Of a stretch of 64,000 nt of DNA, positions 8,934-17,385 are shown piece by piece (the stretch's first letter is position 1; every line of letters begins with the position of its first letter). The notes under the pieces were generated by a model. That model was given only the letters and a program-made list of their open reading frames with translations, was not told the DNA's origin and searched no databases. The translations under genes and the position numbers were made by a program. Location of the stretch: contig DEXQ01000018.1 in the NCBI GenBank assembly GCA_002364215.1, forward strand, positions 330,834 to 394,833, in the 5' to 3' direction. This DNA is from Aequorivita sp. UBA3180. Its GTDB lineage: Bacteria > Bacteroidota > Bacteroidia > Flavobacteriales > Flavobacteriaceae.

Positions 8934-9638
8934 ATGGAACTAAAGGAATTATTGCTACTCCAATTTATTGCACATCTGTGTTTGGATTACTTTTTCCAAA
9001 CTGATAAATTGGCAAAACAGAAAAACACAATCGGGTTTAAAAGTTCCTTTTTATATTGGCACGGTTTAGCGTGCTTTTTATTGGCCTGGTTATTTTCGTT
9101 GCAGCTAAGTTTCGCATTGGCCGCCGGAATAATTGCAATAACCCACTTTTTAATAGATGGTTTTAAACGCCATCTCAACAATAGTAGGCATTTTGGACGA
9201 TATGCTTTTTTTATAGACCAGGCTACCCATTTGGCAATTCTTACCTTAGTAGTTGTCTTATTTGATAAATGGCACGGTATCAACCCTCCATTTGATTTTT
9301 CAATAAATTTTAAATATTTACTCATAATTACAGGATACTTAGTATGCTTAAAACCTGCAAACATTTTTATAAGAGAGGTTTTTAAAGCTACCGAAATACA
9401 AGTTTCCAGCGACAATGAAATGCCCAATGCCGGAAAGGTAATTGGCGTTTTAGAACGTATTTTAACCCTCACTTTCATCATAGTTTCACAATATTCAGCG
9501 GTTGGATTTTTGATTGCTGCAAAATCCATTCTCCGTTATGGAAATAACGAAACCCTAAAGACGGAATACGTGCTTATTGGAACAATGCTAAGCTTCGGAA
9601 TAGCTGTTATTGCTGGAATAATAATTAATTTCTTTTAA
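8934..9638 (+). CDS. DUF3307 family integral membrane protein
   Basis: This 234-aa hydrophobic protein has about six predicted membrane segments and the conserved N-terminal pattern of DUF3307: QFIAHLCLDYFFQTDKLA followed by HFLIDGFKRHL and FFIDQATHLAILT. The conserved His and Asp residues in these segments (HLCLDY, HFLID, DQATH) lie near the membrane faces and could bind metal or protons. The function of the family is unknown. It follows the SatD-like gene by 6 nt and precedes tilS by 12 nt, so the three form one operon. Confidence 0.75.
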   Translation: MELKELLLLQFIAHLCLDYFFQTDKLAKQKNTIGFKSSFLYWHGLACFLLAWLFSLQLSFALAAGIIAITHFLIDGFKRHLNNSRHFGRYAFFIDQATHLAILTLVVVLFDKWHGINPPFDFSINFKYLLIITGYLVCLKPANIFIREVFKATEIQVSSDNEMPNAGKVIGVLERILTLTFIIVSQYSAVGFLIAAKSILRYGNNETLKTEYVLIGTMLSFGIAVIAGIIINFF

Positions 9639-9650
9639 ATTATATTCAGA

Positions 9651-10955
9651 TTGCTAAATCGTTTTAGAAAAAATATTGAAACCCAATTTTCTTTTTTAGA
9701 AGAAAAAAAAATCCTCATAGCCTGTAGCGGTGGGCTTGACAGTGTAGTTTTGACATATTTGATGAAAGAATTGGACTTTGAGATTGCTTTGGCGCATTGC
9801 AATTTTTCATTACGTGGAAAGGAAAGCGATGGCGATGAGATGTTTGTGATCGGTTTGGCAAAAAGCATGGACATTCCAGTATTTGCTGAAACTTTTGACA
9901 CAAAAAAAATTGCTGAAGAACACAAAATTTCCACCCAAATGGCGGCACGCGATCTGCGCTATGCTTGGTTTGCCGAAATTTTAAAGGATTTTAAATACGA
10001 TTTTCTTTTAACAGCCCATCATTTGGATGACGATCTGGAAACTTTTTTTATCAATCTTTCGAGGGGAACGGGGCTGAATGGACTTACAGGAATTCCAAGG
10101 CAGAATAATAAAATCATTAGACCGCTTTTAGGTTTTTCACGAGATGAAATCCTGCAGTATGCTGAAAAGAATAATTTAAAATGGCGCGAAGACAGTAGCA
10201 ATCTAAAGACTGATTATCTTCGAAATCAATTGCGTTTGGAAGTTTTGTCCCAATTCAAGAACATCAATGAATCGGTTCTAAAAAACTTTCAAAGAGCACA
10301 GCAAAACCTGCAAGCTTCACAAAATCTTATAGAAGATTATATGGCTTTGGTTTACAATCTGGTTGTTACCGAAGCTGTAAATTCATATAAAATCAATATT
10401 CAAAAAATTAAGGAACTGCCGCATACAGACGCTTTGCTTTATGAATTGCTAAACGGCTTCGGCTTTACGGAATGGGAAGATGTTTCAAATTTACTAGATG
10501 CACAAACGGGGAAACAGCTTTTTTCAAAATCGCACCGACTTATAAAAAACCGTGAAGAATTGGTGCTTACCGAAATTGATTTCGGAAATAATAATAAAGA
10601 ATTTTTAGTTTTGGAGGAAGAAATAAATTCTCCGATAAATTTAAGAATTGAAACATCAAAATACATTGGCGAAACCGAGAAAAACTTAATATATGTTGCT
10701 TCTGAAAAGCTAAATTTCCCTTTAAGGCTTAGAAAATGGAAAAGCGGTGATAGTTTTCAACCTTTTGGAATGAAAGGAAAAAAGAAATTGAGCAAATTTT
10801 TCAAAGACGAAAAAATCCCTTTAAACGAAAAGGAAAAAGTCTGGCTGCTTTTAAGTGACGAAAAAATAGTTTGGGTAATTGGGCATCGTATGGATGACCG
10901 TTTCAAAGTAACTAAAGATTCAAAGAAAATTTTGAAAATTACTTGGAAAGCATAA
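9651..10955 (+). CDS. tilS: tRNA(Ile)-lysidine synthase
   Basis: This 434-aa ATP-dependent enzyme attaches lysine to C34 of tRNA-Ile(CAU), making lysidine so that the tRNA reads AUA. The PP-loop SGGLDS is at residues 26-31, with HCNFSLRGKESDGDE and LLTAHHLDDDLETFFINLSRG further on. A central TilS domain and a C-terminal domain (PLRLRKWKSGDSFQPFGMKGKKKLSKFF) complete the usual bacterial architecture. The start is a TTG. The only upstream in-frame codons before the DUF3307 stop are ATT, ATA, TTC and AGA, so TTG is the best choice. The gene is essential in most bacteria. Confidence 0.93.
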   Translation: MLNRFRKNIETQFSFLEEKKILIACSGGLDSVVLTYLMKELDFEIALAHCNFSLRGKESDGDEMFVIGLAKSMDIPVFAETFDTKKIAEEHKISTQMAARDLRYAWFAEILKDFKYDFLLTAHHLDDDLETFFINLSRGTGLNGLTGIPRQNNKIIRPLLGFSRDEILQYAEKNNLKWREDSSNLKTDYLRNQLRLEVLSQFKNINESVLKNFQRAQQNLQASQNLIEDYMALVYNLVVTEAVNSYKINIQKIKELPHTDALLYELLNGFGFTEWEDVSNLLDAQTGKQLFSKSHRLIKNREELVLTEIDFGNNNKEFLVLEEEINSPINLRIETSKYIGETEKNLIYVASEKLNFPLRLRKWKSGDSFQPFGMKGKKKLSKFFKDEKIPLNEKEKVWLLLSDEKIVWVIGHRMDDRFKVTKDSKKILKITWKA

Positions 10956-10966
10956 TACAGTAAAAC

Positions 10967-10998
10967 AAGAATCCCGACCAAAGGCCGGGATTCTTTAA
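10967..10998 (+). terminator. Terminator after tilS
   Basis: A 10-bp stem (AAGAATCCCG / CGGGATTCTT) with a 9-nt loop follows tilS by 11 nt. The T-run is short, so termination is likely but not certain. Confidence 0.7.
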
Positions 10999-11121
10999 CA
11001 AACCTAACTTAGTAAACTTTAAAGTGCACTAAGAATATTTTCTATCCCCACAAAAAATATTGCTTTGTGCATTATCCACTAATTCTATGATTCAAATATA
11101 GGGTAGGAAATAAATTTCCAC

Positions 11122-11190
11122 AATACGTACTTACACGTATTTTTTTGTGATTAAAATCATTTTGAATTGTAAACAATAATAGTAACTTTC
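11122..11190 (+). promoter_or_regulatory. Promoter and palindrome upstream of pfkA
   Basis: TTG at 11162-11164, an 18-nt spacer and TAACTTTC at 11183-11190 fit the Bacteroidota -33/-7 promoter, with one mismatch in TAnnTTTG. The start codon follows after 5 nt, so the transcript would be leaderless or very short. Upstream, AATACGT (11122-11128) and ACGTATT (11135-11141) form a 7-bp inverted repeat around ACTTAC, a possible operator. I found no other feature in 11000-11195. Confidence 0.4.
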
Positions 11191-11195
11191 CATTT

Positions 11196-12179
11196 ATGAA
11201 TATACCAAAAAAAATAGGGGTTCTAACCAGTGGGGGTGATGCCCCGGGAATGAACGCCGCCATTCGGGCAGTGGTTAGGGCATGTGCCTATCATAACGTT
11301 GAATGCGTGGGCATTTATCGTGGTTTGCAAGGTTTGATTGAAGGTGATTTTAAAGAATTGAATGCGCGGTCTGTAAAAAACATCATCAATCGTGGCGGTA
11401 CTTTTTTGAAATCTGCCCGTTCAAAGGAATTTAGAACTGAAGAAGGTAGAAAAAAAGCTATCAATAATCTTCAAAACGAAAATATAGATGCCTTGGTCGT
11501 TATTGGTGGCGATGGTACTTTTGCGGGAGCTTCCATTTTTATTAAGGAATTTAACTTTCCTATAGTTGGCCTACCGGGAACAATAGATAATGACATCAAT
11601 GGAACAGATTACACCATCGGGTACGATACTGCTTTAAATACTGTGGTGGAAGCGATTGATAAAATTCGGGATACTGCAAATTCACATAATCGTCTTTTTC
11701 TTGTTGAAGTAATGGGTCGCGATGCTGGTGATATTGCTTTGAACGCTGGAATCGGAGCAGGAGCTGAAGAAATCCTTATTCCCGAACAGAATATGGGACG
11801 AGAACGTTTACTGGAATCGTTGAGTCGAAGTAAAAAATCTGGAAAAACCTCAAGTATCGTTGTGGTTTCCGAGGGAGACCAAATTGGTAAAAACATTTTT
11901 GGCCTTGCCCAATATATCGAAGAAAATTTAAAGGAATATGAAGTTAGGGTTACCGTACTTGGCCACATACAACGGGGCGGCTCCCCGAGTTGTTATGATC
12001 GTGTGCTCGCAAGCCGTTTGGGCGTTGGTGCTATTGATGCACTTTTGCGCGGTGAAACTAATGTGATGATTGGTATAGTTCACAATAAAGTAATTTCTGT
12101 TCCTTTTTCAGAAGCAATAAAGGGAAGTAATGAAATAGATGAAGATTTGATTCGCGTGGCAGACATCATTTCAATTTAA
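11196..12179 (+). CDS. pfkA: ATP-dependent 6-phosphofructokinase
   Basis: This 327-aa enzyme phosphorylates fructose 6-phosphate to fructose 1,6-bisphosphate. The ATP loop LTSGGDAPGMN lies near residues 10-20, GGDGT at 104-108 and PGTIDNDING with catalytic Asp131. MGRDAGDIA and GHIQRGGSPS are also present. Gly at position 107 of GGDGT is the marker of ATP-using PFKs; PPi-dependent forms usually have Asp there. The length matches the bacterial allosteric enzyme. It is the first gene of a four-gene sugar operon and lies 22 nt before gap. Confidence 0.95.
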   Translation: MNIPKKIGVLTSGGDAPGMNAAIRAVVRACAYHNVECVGIYRGLQGLIEGDFKELNARSVKNIINRGGTFLKSARSKEFRTEEGRKKAINNLQNENIDALVVIGGDGTFAGASIFIKEFNFPIVGLPGTIDNDINGTDYTIGYDTALNTVVEAIDKIRDTANSHNRLFLVEVMGRDAGDIALNAGIGAGAEEILIPEQNMGRERLLESLSRSKKSGKTSSIVVVSEGDQIGKNIFGLAQYIEENLKEYEVRVTVLGHIQRGGSPSCYDRVLASRLGVGAIDALLRGETNVMIGIVHNKVISVPFSEAIKGSNEIDEDLIRVADIISI

Positions 12180-12201
12180 CAATAAAAAATAAAAATATTA
12201 A

Positions 12202-13200
12202 ATGAAAACGAAAATAGGAATTAACGGCTTTGGCCGAATTGGGCGTCTAGCCTTCAGAATAGCATCACAAAGAAATGATATAGAAATAGTAGCGGTAAAC
12301 GATTTATTGGAAGTAGATCACTTGGCCTATTTATTGGAATATGATTCCGTTCACGGCAAATATCCCGGAACTATTGAAGTAAAAAAAGGAAACTTAATAG
12401 TAGATGGCAACAAAATAAGGGTTACTTCAGAAAAAAATCCCGAAGACTTAAAATGGGACAATGTAGATGCCGAAATTATTATCGATTGTACCGGGATTTT
12501 TAAAGAAGTAGATTCGGCTTCGGCACATTTAAAAGCTGGTGCCAAAAAAGTGATTATTTCCGCACCTTCAAAAACGGCACCTATGTTTGTGATGGGCGTC
12601 AACCATAAAGATGTAAAATTTTCTGATACGATTGTTTCAAACGCCTCGTGTACCACGAACTGTCTTGCTCCGATGGCAAAAATAATAAATGACGAATACG
12701 GAATAGTTGAAGCATTAATGACGACGGTCCATTCCGTAACGGCCTCTCAATCAACGGTTGACCAACCATCAAAGAAGAACTACCGTATGGGAAGAAGTGC
12801 TTTGAGCAATATTATTCCAACAACTACAGGCGCTGCTGTTGCGGTAACCAATGTAATACCAGAGTTGAAGGGCAAACTTACAGGTATGGCTTTTCGCGTA
12901 CCAACCACAGATGTTTCGGTGGTTGATTTAACGGTTCGCACTGAAAAACCCGCGACCTATGAAGAAATAAAAGCACTATTCAAAAAAGCTTCAGAAAACG
13001 AATATAAAGGAATCGTAAACTACACCGAAGCCGAAGTGGTTTCGCAGGATTTCGTTTCAGACCCGCATATTTGTACTTTTGATGCCAACGCCGGCATTGC
13101 GCTTAATGATAATTTCTTTAAGTTAGTGGCTTGGTACGATAACGAATACGGCTACTCCGCAAAACTGGTAGATTTGGCCGCTCACGTTGCAACTTTATAA
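12202..13200 (+). CDS. gap: Type I glyceraldehyde-3-phosphate dehydrogenase
   Basis: This 332-aa NAD-linked glycolytic enzyme converts glyceraldehyde 3-phosphate and phosphate to 1,3-bisphosphoglycerate. The Rossmann motif INGFGRIGR is at the N-terminus, the catalytic Cys150 sits in SNASCTTNCL, and the activating His is in TTVHSVTASQ (about residue 177). NEYGYS lies near the C-terminus. Asp33 in VAVNDL favours NAD over NADP. It is co-directional with pfkA, and the next gene starts 3 nt after its stop. Confidence 0.95.
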   Translation: MKTKIGINGFGRIGRLAFRIASQRNDIEIVAVNDLLEVDHLAYLLEYDSVHGKYPGTIEVKKGNLIVDGNKIRVTSEKNPEDLKWDNVDAEIIIDCTGIFKEVDSASAHLKAGAKKVIISAPSKTAPMFVMGVNHKDVKFSDTIVSNASCTTNCLAPMAKIINDEYGIVEALMTTVHSVTASQSTVDQPSKKNYRMGRSALSNIIPTTTGAAVAVTNVIPELKGKLTGMAFRVPTTDVSVVDLTVRTEKPATYEEIKALFKKASENEYKGIVNYTEAEVVSQDFVSDPHICTFDANAGIALNDNFFKLVAWYDNEYGYSAKLVDLAAHVATL

Positions 13201-13203
13201 ATT

Positions 13204-14061
13204 ATGACCCTAATAACCGACGGCGGTTCTACAAAATGTGATTGGGTATTGTTGGATAATTCTGGCGAGCTTGTCTTTAAAACAGCTACTTCAGGTCTTA
13301 ATCCTACGGTGGTTCTAAAAGAGGAATTGTTGCTTCGCATTGCTTCAAACGAAACTTTAAAAAACATTTTCAATAGTGTTGAAATTTTAGATTTTTATGG
13401 AGCAGGCTGTGGCACTGCAACGCCGCGAAGTATTTTAAAGGAAGTTTTGGAAGAACTATTTACAATAGCAAAAGTCAACGTCTCCGAAGATATGGCGGCC
13501 GCGGTTTTTGCCGCAACTACTGAACCGGGAATTGTTTGCATTTTGGGCACGGGTAGCAACAGTTGTTATTATGACGGAACTGAAATTCACGCGCCAATCC
13601 CAGCTTTGGGATATGTTTTGATGGATGAAGCCAGTGGAAATTACTTCGGAAAAAGATTGATCCGCGATTATTATTATCATAGAATGCCTACGGAAATTGC
13701 TGAGGAATTTGAGAAAAAATTCAATTTGGAGGCAGATGAAATTAAAATGAATTTGTACAAAAAGCCAAACCCAAACGCATATTTGGCGTCTTTTGCGCAA
13801 TTCATTTTTACGCAGAAAGAAATAAACCCATACTTTTACGCGCTGATAAAAGAAGGTATTTCAAATTTTATTGAATGCCGCATTCTTTGTTATGAAAAAG
13901 CGCACGAAGTTCCAGTTCATTTTATTGGCTCCATTGCACATTTTTCAGAAGAAATTATAAAAGAATGTTTTGCAGGACACAATCTTAAGCTTGGAAATAT
14001 CGTTCAACGCCCAATAGATGGGCTAATAGATTATTATAAAAGCAAAATTCATAACTCATAA
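13204..14061 (+). CDS. BadF/BadG-type ATPase, probable N-acetylglucosamine kinase
   Basis: This 285-aa protein has the ASKHA fold: phosphate-1 loop TDGGSTKCDWVL at the N-terminus, phosphate-2 LGTGSNSCYYDG in the centre (about residues 117-128) and MDEASGNYFGKRLI after it. These features match the BadF/BadG/BcrA/BcrD family that includes eukaryotic-type GlcNAc kinases. A sugar kinase role fits the placement between gap and pgi: it would feed amino sugars from peptidoglycan or chitin turnover into glycolysis. The exact substrate is inferred. It lies 3 nt after gap. Confidence 0.82.
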   Translation: MTLITDGGSTKCDWVLLDNSGELVFKTATSGLNPTVVLKEELLLRIASNETLKNIFNSVEILDFYGAGCGTATPRSILKEVLEELFTIAKVNVSEDMAAAVFAATTEPGIVCILGTGSNSCYYDGTEIHAPIPALGYVLMDEASGNYFGKRLIRDYYYHRMPTEIAEEFEKKFNLEADEIKMNLYKKPNPNAYLASFAQFIFTQKEINPYFYALIKEGISNFIECRILCYEKAHEVPVHFIGSIAHFSEEIIKECFAGHNLKLGNIVQRPIDGLIDYYKSKIHNS

Positions 14062-14088
14062 ATCTAAAATCGTCAATCGTAAATCAGA

Positions 14089-15657
14089 ATGTCTTTACCC
14101 AAAATAAATCCTACAGAAACCGAGGCTTGGAAGGCACTTGAAACCCATTTTCAAGAAATGAAAGAGTTGGAAATGCAAGATGTTTTTGAAAAGGATGCCA
14201 ATCGAGCAAATCAGTTTAAGATTACATGGCAGGATTTCTATATAGATTATTCAAAAAACAGAATTACCGATGAAACCCTTTCTCTTTTATTAAAACTTGC
14301 TGTGGAAGTAAAGTTGAATGATGCCATCAAACAACAATTTTCAGGTGAGAAAATAAATGAGACCGAAGACCGAGCTGCATTGCATACAGCACTGCGCGAT
14401 TTTGAAAACCTGAAACCGGAAGTGAAAACGACACTTCAAAAAATGGAAAGTTTTTCCGAAGAAATAATAAATGGTTCACACAAAGGTTTTACAGGAAAAG
14501 CGATTACTGACGTTGTAAACATCGGTATAGGCGGAAGTCATTTGGGTCCGGAAATGGTTACGGAAGCACTTCAGTTTTACAGAAACCATTTAAAGATTCA
14601 TTTCATTGCAAATATTGATGGCGATGGAATAGCTGAAATACTCAATGGTTTAAACCCTGAAACAACACTTTTTATAATTGTTTCAAAAAGCTTTACTACC
14701 CAAGAAACCATTGCAAATGCTATGTTAGTGAAAGATTGGTTTCTGAAAAAAGGAAAGAATGAAGCCATTCAAAAACATTTTGTAGCTGTTTCGGCAAATG
14801 TGGATGGCGCAGAAGACTTTGGGATTTCCAAAGAAAACATTTTCCCGATGCAGGATTGGGTTGGTGGCAGATTTTCACTTTGGAGTTCCGTGGGACTTTC
14901 CATTTGCTGTGCTATTGGTTTTAAGAATTTTGAAGCATTGCTGAAAGGTGCTTTCGAAATGGACAACCATTTTAAAAATGAAGATTTTGCCAAAAATATT
15001 CCCGTGATACTTGCTTTACTTTCAATTTGGTACAATAATTTTTTTAAAGCGGAAAGTGAGGCGGTAGTTGCATATTCACAATATCTACACAAACTAGTTC
15101 CATACCTGCAACAGGCGATAATGGAGAGTAACGGTAAAAGTGTGGACCGAAATGGCAAAAAAATAGATTACCAAACGGGGACGATAGTTTGGGGCAATGT
15201 GGGCAGTAATTCGCAGCACGCTTATTTTCAACTTTTGCACCAAGGCACAAAATTGATTCCAACTGATTTTATAGGTTTTAGCGAATCACTTCACGGAAAT
15301 ATTGAAAACCACAGTATTTTAATGGCTAACTTTTTCGCACAAACTGAAGCACTTTGGGAAGGAACGCATCATAAGCATGTTGAAAATTCTTTTAAATCCT
15401 TTGAAGGATACAAACCCACCAATACTATTCTAATAAAAAAATTGTCGCCCAAAAACCTAGGAAGCCTTATTGCACTTTACGAACACAAACTCTTCGTTCA
15501 AGGCATTATTTGGAATATTTTCAGTTTCGATCAATGGGGTGTGGAACTGGGTAAAACCGTTGCAAAAGGGACTCTAAAAGCTATTGAACATAGAAATCTC
15601 TTAGCGATAGAAAATCGTTCAACAGCTAATTTGATGGAATTTTTTTTTAAAAAATAG
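14089..15657 (+). CDS. pgi: Glucose-6-phosphate isomerase
   Basis: This 522-aa enzyme interconverts glucose 6-phosphate and fructose 6-phosphate. It shows NIGIGGSHLGPEMV, SKSFTTQET, WVGGRFSLWSSVGL, the active-site stretch MESNGKSVDRNGK, and the C-terminal signature FDQWGVELGKTVAK. The length is somewhat shorter than the E. coli enzyme (549 aa) but usual for Bacteroidota. It ends the pfkA-gap-kinase-pgi group. Confidence 0.95.
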   Translation: MSLPKINPTETEAWKALETHFQEMKELEMQDVFEKDANRANQFKITWQDFYIDYSKNRITDETLSLLLKLAVEVKLNDAIKQQFSGEKINETEDRAALHTALRDFENLKPEVKTTLQKMESFSEEIINGSHKGFTGKAITDVVNIGIGGSHLGPEMVTEALQFYRNHLKIHFIANIDGDGIAEILNGLNPETTLFIIVSKSFTTQETIANAMLVKDWFLKKGKNEAIQKHFVAVSANVDGAEDFGISKENIFPMQDWVGGRFSLWSSVGLSICCAIGFKNFEALLKGAFEMDNHFKNEDFAKNIPVILALLSIWYNNFFKAESEAVVAYSQYLHKLVPYLQQAIMESNGKSVDRNGKKIDYQTGTIVWGNVGSNSQHAYFQLLHQGTKLIPTDFIGFSESLHGNIENHSILMANFFAQTEALWEGTHHKHVENSFKSFEGYKPTNTILIKKLSPKNLGSLIALYEHKLFVQGIIWNIFSFDQWGVELGKTVAKGTLKAIEHRNLLAIENRSTANLMEFFFKK

Positions 15658-15742
15658 CTACAAACTTCGCACTTCACATTTCAAACTTCCCACATTTTTT
15701 ATATCTTTCAGTTATAAACTCCCCGTTTATACTTACAGAATT

Positions 15743-17284
15743 ATGCTTACAAAAGTTTATGGAAGCGCCGTATTTGGCGTTGAGGCTACAACCATTACTG
15801 TTGAAGTAAATGTTGATAATGGAATAGGGTATCATTTAGTTGGCCTTCCCGATAACGCTATACGTGAAAGCAATTTTCGTATTGCTGCCGCTTTACAGAA
15901 CAACGGTTACAAAATTCCCGGAAAGAAATTGATTCTCAATATGTCGCCTGCAGATCTTCGGAAGGAAGGCTCTGCCTACGATCTTACTTTGGCGATGGGG
16001 ATCCTCGTTGCCACGGAACAAATTGAAGAGCGAAATCCACTTTCGGAATATATTATTATGGGCGAATTGTCTTTGGATGGAAACCTGCAACCCATTAGAG
16101 GCGCGTTGCCAATTGCACTGAAAGCAAAGGAAGAAGGTTTTAAAGGCTTTATTCTTCCGAAGCAAAACGCAAAGGAAGCAGCAATCGTTGAAGGTATTGA
16201 AGTTTACGGAATTGAAAATATAAAGGAAGTGATCGGTTTTTTCAACAAAAACATTCCACTCGAAAAGACCGAAGTAGATATGGAAGCCGAATTCTACGAG
16301 CATTTGGAACATCCCGAATTTGACTTCGCCGACGTAAAAGGACAGGAATCCATTAAACGTTGCATGGAAATAGCAGCTGCGGGTGGTCACAACATTATTT
16401 TGATTGGGCCACCGGGTTCGGGAAAAACTATGCTTGCCAAACGTTTGCCCAGTATTTTGCCACCGATGACTTTACAGGAAAGTCTTGAAACTACTAAAAT
16501 ACATAGCGTTGCGGGTCGTACAATGGAAAAAGGGGGCATTATGACTTCGCGTCCTTTCCGCAGTCCGCATCATACAATTTCAGATGTTGCCCTAGTTGGT
16601 GGCGGACAATACCCACAACCAGGCGAGATAAGCTTGGCTCACAACGGCGTGTTGTTTTTGGATGAACTTCCTGAATTTAAACGTGGTGTTTTGGAAGTGA
16701 TGCGACAGCCTTTAGAAGATCGCGACGTAACCATTTCTCGTGCAAAGTTTACAGTAACTTATCCGTCCAGTTTTATGCTCGTAGCGAGTATGAATCCAAG
16801 TCCCGGCGGCTATTTTAACGATCCCGATGCACCGGTAATGTCTTCACCTGCGGAAATGCAACGTTATTTGAGCAAAATTTCGGGACCACTTTTGGACAGG
16901 ATAGACATTCACATAGAAGTAACCCCAGTTCCGTTTGAAAAACTAAGTGACGAACGCCGGGGGGAATCCAGCATTGTTATTCGGGAGCGGGTTACAAATG
17001 CCCGAAAAATACAATCGGACCGCTTTTTGGAATTTGAAAAGGTACACTACAACGCACAAATGGGGGTGAAGCAAATTCGGCAATTTTGCAAACTTGACGA
17101 AGCTTCGTTGCAACTCTTAAAAACAGCTATGGAGCGTTTAAATCTTTCCGCACGTGCGTATGACCGGATTTTAAAAGTAGCACGCACCATTGCCGATTTG
17201 GAAGCTACCGAAACAATAAACGGCAACCATATATCTGAAGCCATTCAATATAGAAGTTTGGACCGGGATGGGTGGTTTGGGTAA
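15743..17284 (+). CDS. YifB/ComM-family Mg-chelatase-like AAA+ ATPase
   Basis: This 513-aa protein has an N-terminal Lon-protease-like ChlI domain (about 1-170), an AAA+ core with Walker A GPPGSGKT at 222-229, Walker B LFLDELPEF and sensor region VASMNPSPGG, and a C-terminal Mg-chelatase-type domain (LDRIDIHIEV; NLSARAYDRILKVARTIADL). In proteobacteria ComM is a helicase that promotes branch migration in natural transformation. The same role here is an inference from family membership. The gene stands alone with about 100 bp on each side. Confidence 0.9.
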   Translation: MLTKVYGSAVFGVEATTITVEVNVDNGIGYHLVGLPDNAIRESNFRIAAALQNNGYKIPGKKLILNMSPADLRKEGSAYDLTLAMGILVATEQIEERNPLSEYIIMGELSLDGNLQPIRGALPIALKAKEEGFKGFILPKQNAKEAAIVEGIEVYGIENIKEVIGFFNKNIPLEKTEVDMEAEFYEHLEHPEFDFADVKGQESIKRCMEIAAAGGHNIILIGPPGSGKTMLAKRLPSILPPMTLQESLETTKIHSVAGRTMEKGGIMTSRPFRSPHHTISDVALVGGGQYPQPGEISLAHNGVLFLDELPEFKRGVLEVMRQPLEDRDVTISRAKFTVTYPSSFMLVASMNPSPGGYFNDPDAPVMSSPAEMQRYLSKISGPLLDRIDIHIEVTPVPFEKLSDERRGESSIVIRERVTNARKIQSDRFLEFEKVHYNAQMGVKQIRQFCKLDEASLQLLKTAMERLNLSARAYDRILKVARTIADLEATETINGNHISEAIQYRSLDRDGWFG

Positions 17285-17385
17285 GTTGTTGTTTGCTCAT
17301 AATTTAAAGGTTTGTTTTAACTTTTTTTTAAGAGTAAAACTAGCTTCTCATAGTATCTTTAAAACTTTCCTAAATTTAATTCATT

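Noticed and set aside
8987..9529. 180-aa minus-strand ORF opposite DUF3307
   Set aside because: Antisense shadow; the plus strand carries the DUF3307 motifs.
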